The position numbers were made by a program, and so were the translations under genes. From the NCBI GenBank assembly GCA_935421135.1, contig OW285187.1, forward strand, positions 28,148,429-28,212,428: 64,000 nt of DNA. The letters are read 5' to 3'. The notes under the pieces were generated by a model. It did not search any database, was not told where the DNA came from, and saw only the letters and a program-made list of their open reading frames with translations. This DNA is from Bugulina stolonifera (lineage: Eukaryota > Bryozoa > Gymnolaemata > Cheilostomatida > Bugulidae). How positions within the stretch are numbered: position 1 is the first letter of the stretch; the number at the start of each line of letters is the position of its first letter. Of the stretch, positions 58,033 through 64,000 are shown piece after piece.

Positions 58033-59374
58033 CAATACACACAACACAACTACATGTACATTGCCTACATGTGCATGCAGCTTACTTGTTCAGGAAATGG
58101 CTTACTTACTTGTCTGAAAGTAATGTTATATCAGTTGACCATATCACAATATTGTGCTACAGAAGGTTGTGGAACTACAAACCACCTCTCAAATAAGATG
58201 TAGCCTTCTAAACTAGTGGTGATCAATCAAGTAACGCAGTCATGTAGAGTACTAACTAATAAAGGAAGTTGTATCGATATACAAGTTATGCACTGGCCAA
58301 TGAGCGCTCGAGTTATATTTATTGACAACCTATTTTATTTATAAACAACCAATGGGAATCAAGATTATTTATAAGTTGGGAATTCCATTTTGTGTCACGT
58401 TGACTGGCAACAAGATCACACATTTAAGTACATGGAGTTGAAGTTGAAGTCACCACAATAGATAAAATTAATTATTATTTTTATTACACACCAGCTCAAT
58501 ACAAATCAATAGTACTTGCATCACTCAATGCAATATTGTACATGCATTTAGCCATAGTATATTTGCCTATTATTATTCTTTGAAATTAAATGTAATTGTT
58601 AAACTTTTATTAATACTATTATATCTGCTATGTGCAGCTTAGTCCGCACCAGGCTTGCCAGTTTTGCTAGGGAGATTCAGTATTTGGGTGGGAGTATTGA
58701 CAAAATATGAGAGTTGAAAATCAGAAAGACTTGGTAAGCCAGATCAGCATAATTTACAGTGCTTATTTTAAAAAGATTTGACAATAGTTGAAATCCTATG
58801 TAGGCTATGCAACACATTTTTCGATTTATTAAACAATGCTGAACATTCACCATGCATTAGTTTAATGCCCAGGCTACTATCAATAAAGTTTTTAAAAGAT
58901 GTTTGCCACAAGTAATAGGCAATACTGACACTGCACAGACATATACATAGTACAGCACATGATTGCAAGCATTGAGAGTAACTTTTGATCGATATATGTA
59001 TTTTGTAGTAATATACAGATATAGTATTATGCAAGTATATAAATAATATAATACATTGTATATAAATTGGATAATGGATATCCACTATTGTTTGCTGACT
59101 GGTATTAAAAATTAATTGTCATATAAATAATAAAAAATAATAAATGAAAGAACATCTGACAAAAAGGGCACCTATCAAGCCAACAAAACGCTACTAAGTC
59201 ACACATATTTGTATTATGAAAAACACACAGAAACACAGAAACTTTACACTCTGAATATCAGTCACCACACATGTTAATAATGGTACACCATCATCAGAAG
59301 TGCAATGATACTGTGAATTTTAATAAAATAATAACTTGGAGTATATTTTCTATGAGAAAGGAAAAAGTGAACTT
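58033..59374. other. Spacer between RhoBTB-D 3' end and hAT element; no gene seen
   Basis: AT-rich DNA with short spurious frames only. It presumably contains the RhoBTB-D 3' UTR in its right part. Confidence 0.45.
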
Positions 59375-62300
59375 CTACATGAGAAGACAACTTGATTTAG
59401 TAAACTTGGTAGAGCCAGGGTGTTTCAGATTGTTCCTCTCCAGGTATTTGTTGTATTGTTCTAGTTGATTCCGGTATTCTAAAGGAGGCCATCTATGCTT
59501 TTCAATGTACTGAACATCTTTACTGGATAACTCGCTCCATTCTGGGAGTGAACACCACTTAGTGTAATGGGTACAGAGGAGATATAAACAGCCCTTAGCC
59601 AGCTGTTGAGCATTGTACAACTACAATATTACAACAGTACTAGTCAATGCAATGAAGCTATTGAAAAAGTAGTGTAATTCTCAACTTTTCCCTCCTCAAA
59701 TACTTGATAAAATACTTTAGATAACTATCAAATTTATATAAGTTCAATGCAGTAGCAATAAAAAGCAATATTTTTAACTGTGTCAATTTTAATAGGAGCG
59801 AGACAACTTCAAAGAGTTTGGAAAACAAGAAAAACAAACAGCAATGTTACACCAAGAGCTGCTTTGGGTAATACGATGAGTAGTAATATGAGAAAGGTCA
59901 AGGTGAAGGTAGCAGGTCAATACTCACATTAGCCACATTCAGGTATTGGATGACACGAGCTCCAGCATTCTTTATGCTTGTGGTGCATACTTGTTCAATC
60001 TGCTTACTGATGAGTAGCTCACACAGATTGGTAAGATGGGTTACGTTGTACCTGTCAGCAACTATTAGTATAGACACTGGATCCACTCCTTTATCCAGGG
60101 GTGCGTGTCCAGTATATAAGTATTCTAACATGACAAGGAATGCATCTGATTCTATTTGATTGTCTTTCCTCATATCAATCTGCAGAACAAATGAAGAGTA
60201 AAAGTATGTATTATTAAAAGACAGATATACCACATATACTTTGCTCAGTTTGAATTTTTAAAAGTTACCACCATTTGAATTTCTAGTAACTCGAAATGGC
60301 TGCTAATGTACTGCCATGTTTGTGACAGTTTTCATTTTTCTGACAAATAACTTACAGTAGTCATCTCCTCGTTATTTCCTTCCATGAATCTCCCGTCAAA
60401 CATGGCTGCCATTGTTCTATTTCTCGCGCTTAGTATGCACTTGTGAGCAACAACCTCTCTTTCTAAATAGATGGTAAAACTAAGCATAACCCTATCTATT
60501 GGAAGGAACTGATATATAACTTGCCAACGATTTTGTTTCTGCGATAGCTAAAAACCCCATTTCTGTCTGTGTTTAAACCAGAGAGTGTACAGCATCTACT
60601 GCTTTAACATAGTGGTCAAAGACATTCAGTAGTTTTCCATGGTTTCAGCAGAAACTCTGTACTCACTGGTTTTGCATTGCTGTATATTAACTTGGAGTTA
60701 CTCTCCCATGGTGATGTACACAAATTAGCACATTTGTCTACTGAAAGTTGATGGGTTCAGGGCTTACCAACTGTGTACCTGCATGTACTAGTCAACCACC
60801 AACCTGTAAATATGAACCTCACGTCAGCATACAAATCCTTCTCAAGGAGAAGTTCTTTCATCTTTTGAGAAACAAAATCCATAAAGTATTGACCAATGCT
60901 GGGGTTTAGATCTTCATCATGATTGGCTAGATTCTGTGCAAACTGTCGGAGGAAATGGATAGAAAACATCTCCCCAAATTCTCCAAGTGATTTTATAAAA
61001 CGAGTACTGGGTATTCCGTCTATCACCACTTTACCTGCAACCAAAAATGGGTTTACATGGCATAGTATCATAGAACAAACAACACCAATGTTTATCATAT
61101 CCACAACACCTATGATATATTTGTGAATAACCTGGTAATACTATTGTACATACCAGCATAGAAAAACTGCAGGGCATGTTTCAGGACCTGAGGTTTGACA
61201 TCCTCTGACAGGTATATTCTGGTAGAATGTGGTCCTTCACATGACTCTACTTTCACTATGGCTGGGTGGTTGTATGCAGACGCAGGCTACAGATACATAA
61301 ATGTGCACGGTCTACAAATTTAATATTTCATACTCATACTTTTACAAAGCATTAGCATGAGGATGTTCAAGTAATCACTGGCCATATCCTGCTGCATTTT
61401 TAACAATGCCGGTGGTACATGCATGTCGAACATAGTGTACCACAACATAATATAACAATAATCTGACCAGTAAATAAAATTTACCGTAAATATTTTGAGA
61501 ACAGAGAACTTGGTCTAGTATTCTAATGCTTACTTTGTTGGGGTTTATCCCTAACGCATTCCTAAACACCCCGGATGCACTGGCAATAACAGCCCTATGA
61601 GCAAACATTTCTTCTCCATTAGCTAGAACTAGTACTGTGTCAGCACATGCACCACTCTGAAGTAACTCCAACCCTCCTTCTTCTATGGTTTCACCACCTA
61701 CGACTATTTCAGGTTCAGGATCTGTAAGAGTAGGCCCAATATAGTTGACAGACAGTTTTCACTTCCTGTTCATGTGTCTAGAATGTAGGTTCCCAAGTAG
61801 TCCCTATGAAGTGCCTATAAAGTACCTATTTAGTGCCTATGCAGTGCTTATGTACTGCATATGTAGTGCTTATGTACTGCATATTATGTAGTGCATATAT
61901 GTAGTGTCATGTATTTACATGAATATAGGTGAGAGTAGACTCCTGTTTGTCCAAACTCAACCCCATGAATGAGATACTGAGGTTACAGGCTGGAACAAGC
62001 TGTTATGATATACTACACACCGAAGGCGAATGGAATTAGTTTGTAGTTGCAGTTTGTAATTAGTATGAGAAAACAATGAGAGAGAAATGTCATATACTCA
62101 ATTGTCAATGATACCTGTAGGCAATATACCATGCCATGTAAGATTGAGTGGTAATTGCTACTTACCAGAAGGTGGAAGGTCTGGAGGCAGCACTATCTCC
62201 ATTGGTTCATGTCTGCCTTCTGCAGTCTTTCTGTAGGATGGAACCTTCAGATTATGGTAGTGAACTGCAGCAACCTTCTCCTGCAAACATGGACACATCA

Positions 62301-64000
62301 TTCGAACCAAACCATATTTTGCATTATCACATTTATTCACTTGTTTGTCATTTGAAGGCACAGCTGAAGAGGAGACCTCACAGGAATAATATCCCATGGA
62401 ATTTGTCCGAGTCTGTATAATTTTTAAGAAACCGTGTGTCTATGTGACATTATCCTGTTGTGAATGGAAAATCACTACCACCACACCACTTATAGCACAT
62501 CTAGTAAGCATATCAAATGCTTGTTTCAGTGTGGAAGGCACAATTCCAAAGATATTAAACTAACGCAAAGGATGTCAGGGGGTTTGGCAAGTTTTTATAT
62601 AGTGATGCATTTTTAGCAAGGAGTTTGTTATTTTGAGCGGTTAGAGACTTGTTTCAAGTCCATGAAAATACCAGTCTCTGACCGGGGTTTGAACCCTGGG
62701 CATCTACGGCACCTAATCGCCTAGCACAGTGAACAGAACATGCTACCACTACACTGGCGCAAGGTGGTCATAATAAGAGGGGTGCCTGTGTGCAGTTCGC
62801 TCAGAGCATGTCTACTGCTCACTGGTGAAGCTGGTGTAGTGGTAGCATGTTCTGTTCACTGTGCTAGGCGATTAGGTGCCGCAGAGGCCCCGGGTTCAAA
62901 CCCCAGTCAGAGACTGGTACTTTCATGGATTTGAAACAAGTCTCTGACCGCTCAAAAGAAAACAAATTCCTTGCTTAAAAATACATCGCTAATGCAAAGG
63001 AGTAACTGAAATAAGACGTTCTACTGGTTATGCAATTGAGAGAACCCTTACAGCCAAACTGAACAGTTCATTTAATCCCTCTTTCCTCAAAGAGCTTATT
63101 TCCACATACTGATAACACTTGAGTTCCACAGCCATAGCCTTAGCTTCCTCCACAGAAACACAAGCACTTTCTGCATGTGTAGATCTTAAGTCTACAATAT
63201 TGGCAATAGTGTTTAATAAAACACATTTAGAGCTAAAATATTATAATAAAACTAAAGTACTTTTAACCACTTTATTACTAATAGTTGTGTATTCTGTAAA
63301 AACACTCATCAGGTAAAATATATAAAATTCACCAGCTTACTTCCCACTATTAATCTTAGGTAAGAAAGCAATGATCTAAAGAGATCTGTATTTTTTCTAT
63401 GTTGAGATGGGGAAGGGGCACTTCACCAATGGCAAAGTTACTATGCGGCACAGGAGCATTATAAGGCTGGATGCCCTTCCCAACACCACCAATGACCTTT
63501 TAGGGGAATTGAACATGGATGTTCAAAGCCCTAACCATTAGGCCACGGCTGCTCCCTATGAGATACTATAAATATATTATGTAGTACCAGACCTGATCAA
63601 GCACCTCCCTTTTACACAGAACTACATATATATAACTTGGTCTGATCCAGAGTTACTTGTTGATGTGGGCAATAAGATACTTACCACTCTTGCAGCCAAC
63701 CAATATTCTTGGACTGTCACCTTTGTGTTGGTTGAGGTCTGGTATCCACTTGTCACGCGTTTGCTCAAAAGAATTTCTGTTAGCTATATCAAAGCACACA
63801 AGGAATGCGTCAGTCTGAGGAAATGAAAGTGGCCTCAGTCTATCATAATCACCCTGCAAATACAAATCGGTGCAGTGTGAATGAGAGCACACCTTCTATG
63901 AATGTTGAGGTGAAAGAACCTGGAGTAACAAGAAAACTTCATGAAACCTTCATAGTGGCTGAGTAGGTTGTTGTACTGACCAAACTACCACGAGAATCCC
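59375..64000 (-). CDS. RhoBTB protein, copy D (5' end beyond window)
   Basis: Tandem paralogue of copy C with the same exon plan. Visible exons (5' to 3'): 64000-63981 (partial), 63853-63685, 63191-63052, 62280-62166, 61721-61534, 61286-61154, 61034-60804, 60462-60356, 60179-59928, 59620-59375; about 533 residues, all phases consistent. Lengths of 169, 231, 107 and 252 nt exactly match C. It retains [34 protein letters not shown] and EISSL from the GTPase, two BTB domains (ADTVLVLANGEE.FAHRAV; ADVRFIFT, AHKCILSARN, MFDGRF) and KHRWPPLEY. The partial first exon reads WDSRGSL just before GDYDRL where C has WDTAGQ, so the switch II glutamine appears lost. The basic linker of C is weaker here. 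It ends CLLM, a CaaX box. The P-loop exon lies outside the window. Confidence 0.9.
61803..61910. repeat. Degenerate short tandem repeats (TAGTGCYTATG type)
   Basis: Iterated AGTGCCTAT/AGTGCTTATGTACTGCATATGT words, about 11 bp each and partly palindromic, in the RhoBTB-D intron between 61721 and 62166. Confidence 0.7.
62601..62990. mobile_element. Palindromic MITE-like element with tRNA-like boxes in both arms
   Basis: Long inverted repeat: the left arm (about 62601-62755) and the reverse complement of the right arm (about 62836-62990) match over about 155 bp with few differences and are separated by about 80 bp. The right arm on the plus strand holds TGTAGTGGTAGCATGTTCTG (A box/D-arm-like) and GGGTTCAAACCCC (perfect B box/T-arm-like). 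The left arm carries the same on the minus strand (GGGGTTTGAACCC). It lies in a RhoBTB-D intron. No clear target-site duplication was established. Confidence 0.75.
63395..63556 (-). mobile_element. tRNA-derived SINE
   Basis: On the minus strand: GGGAGCAGCCG, A box-like TGGCCTAATGGTTAGGG, B box-like TGTTCAATTCCCC (plus coordinates about 63503-63515), then a body ending with GCCATTGGTGAAGTGCCCC. This is the classic head of tRNA-derived SINEs in invertebrates. It sits in the RhoBTB-D intron between 63191 and 63685. Confidence 0.65.

Noticed and set aside
62832..62908. tRNA gene
   Set aside because: A and B boxes look good, but no matching acceptor stem or clear anticodon stem was found, and the sequence is one arm of a repeated palindromic element.

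Overview
The window is animal nuclear DNA: AT-rich, with short coding exons bounded by GT-AG introns, and rich in introns and repeats. It contains three families found in animals: the spliceosomal helicase DHX15/Prp43, ARID5-type DNA-binding proteins and RhoBTB proteins. The compact introns and the unusually canonical RhoBTB GTPase make an early-branching animal such as a sponge plausible, but the species cannot be named from the sequence. All gene models are manual splices; the exon phases close in frame for every model, but there is no transcript evidence.

Layout. About 1-1000 holds a decayed non-LTR retrotransposon remnant. A DHX15 orthologue (+) occupies about 2416-7978 in at least 13 exons, including one GC-AG intron. 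An ARID5-like gene, copy A (+), runs 9556-29829 in 11 exons. Positions 31358-33030 are an 8-bp-unit minisatellite. A second ARID5-like gene, copy B (-), runs 51124-36838 with the same 11-exon architecture, so the two copies form a tail-to-tail inverted duplication with the satellite near its axis. Two RhoBTB genes then follow head-to-tail on the minus strand: copy C (56969-52767, complete) and copy D (from beyond 64000 to 59375, 5' end cut off).

How they relate. DHX15 acts in spliceosome disassembly and ribosome biogenesis. The ARID5 pair are probable chromatin or transcription factors, and both promoters carry the same consensus CRE about 100-115 bp before the ATG. The RhoBTB pair look like membrane-targeted adaptors (Rho GTPase, two BTB domains, C-terminal CaaX box). 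Both paralogue pairs show patchy similarity, with near-identical blocks beside strongly diverged ones, as expected from local gene conversion or very uneven constraint.

Mobile DNA. A complete hAT-like non-autonomous element with perfect 8-bp target-site duplications lies between the RhoBTB genes. A palindromic element whose arms carry tRNA-like boxes sits in a RhoBTB intron, with a decayed relative in ARID5-A intron 1. Several tRNA-derived SINE-like pieces are scattered through introns and intergenic DNA.
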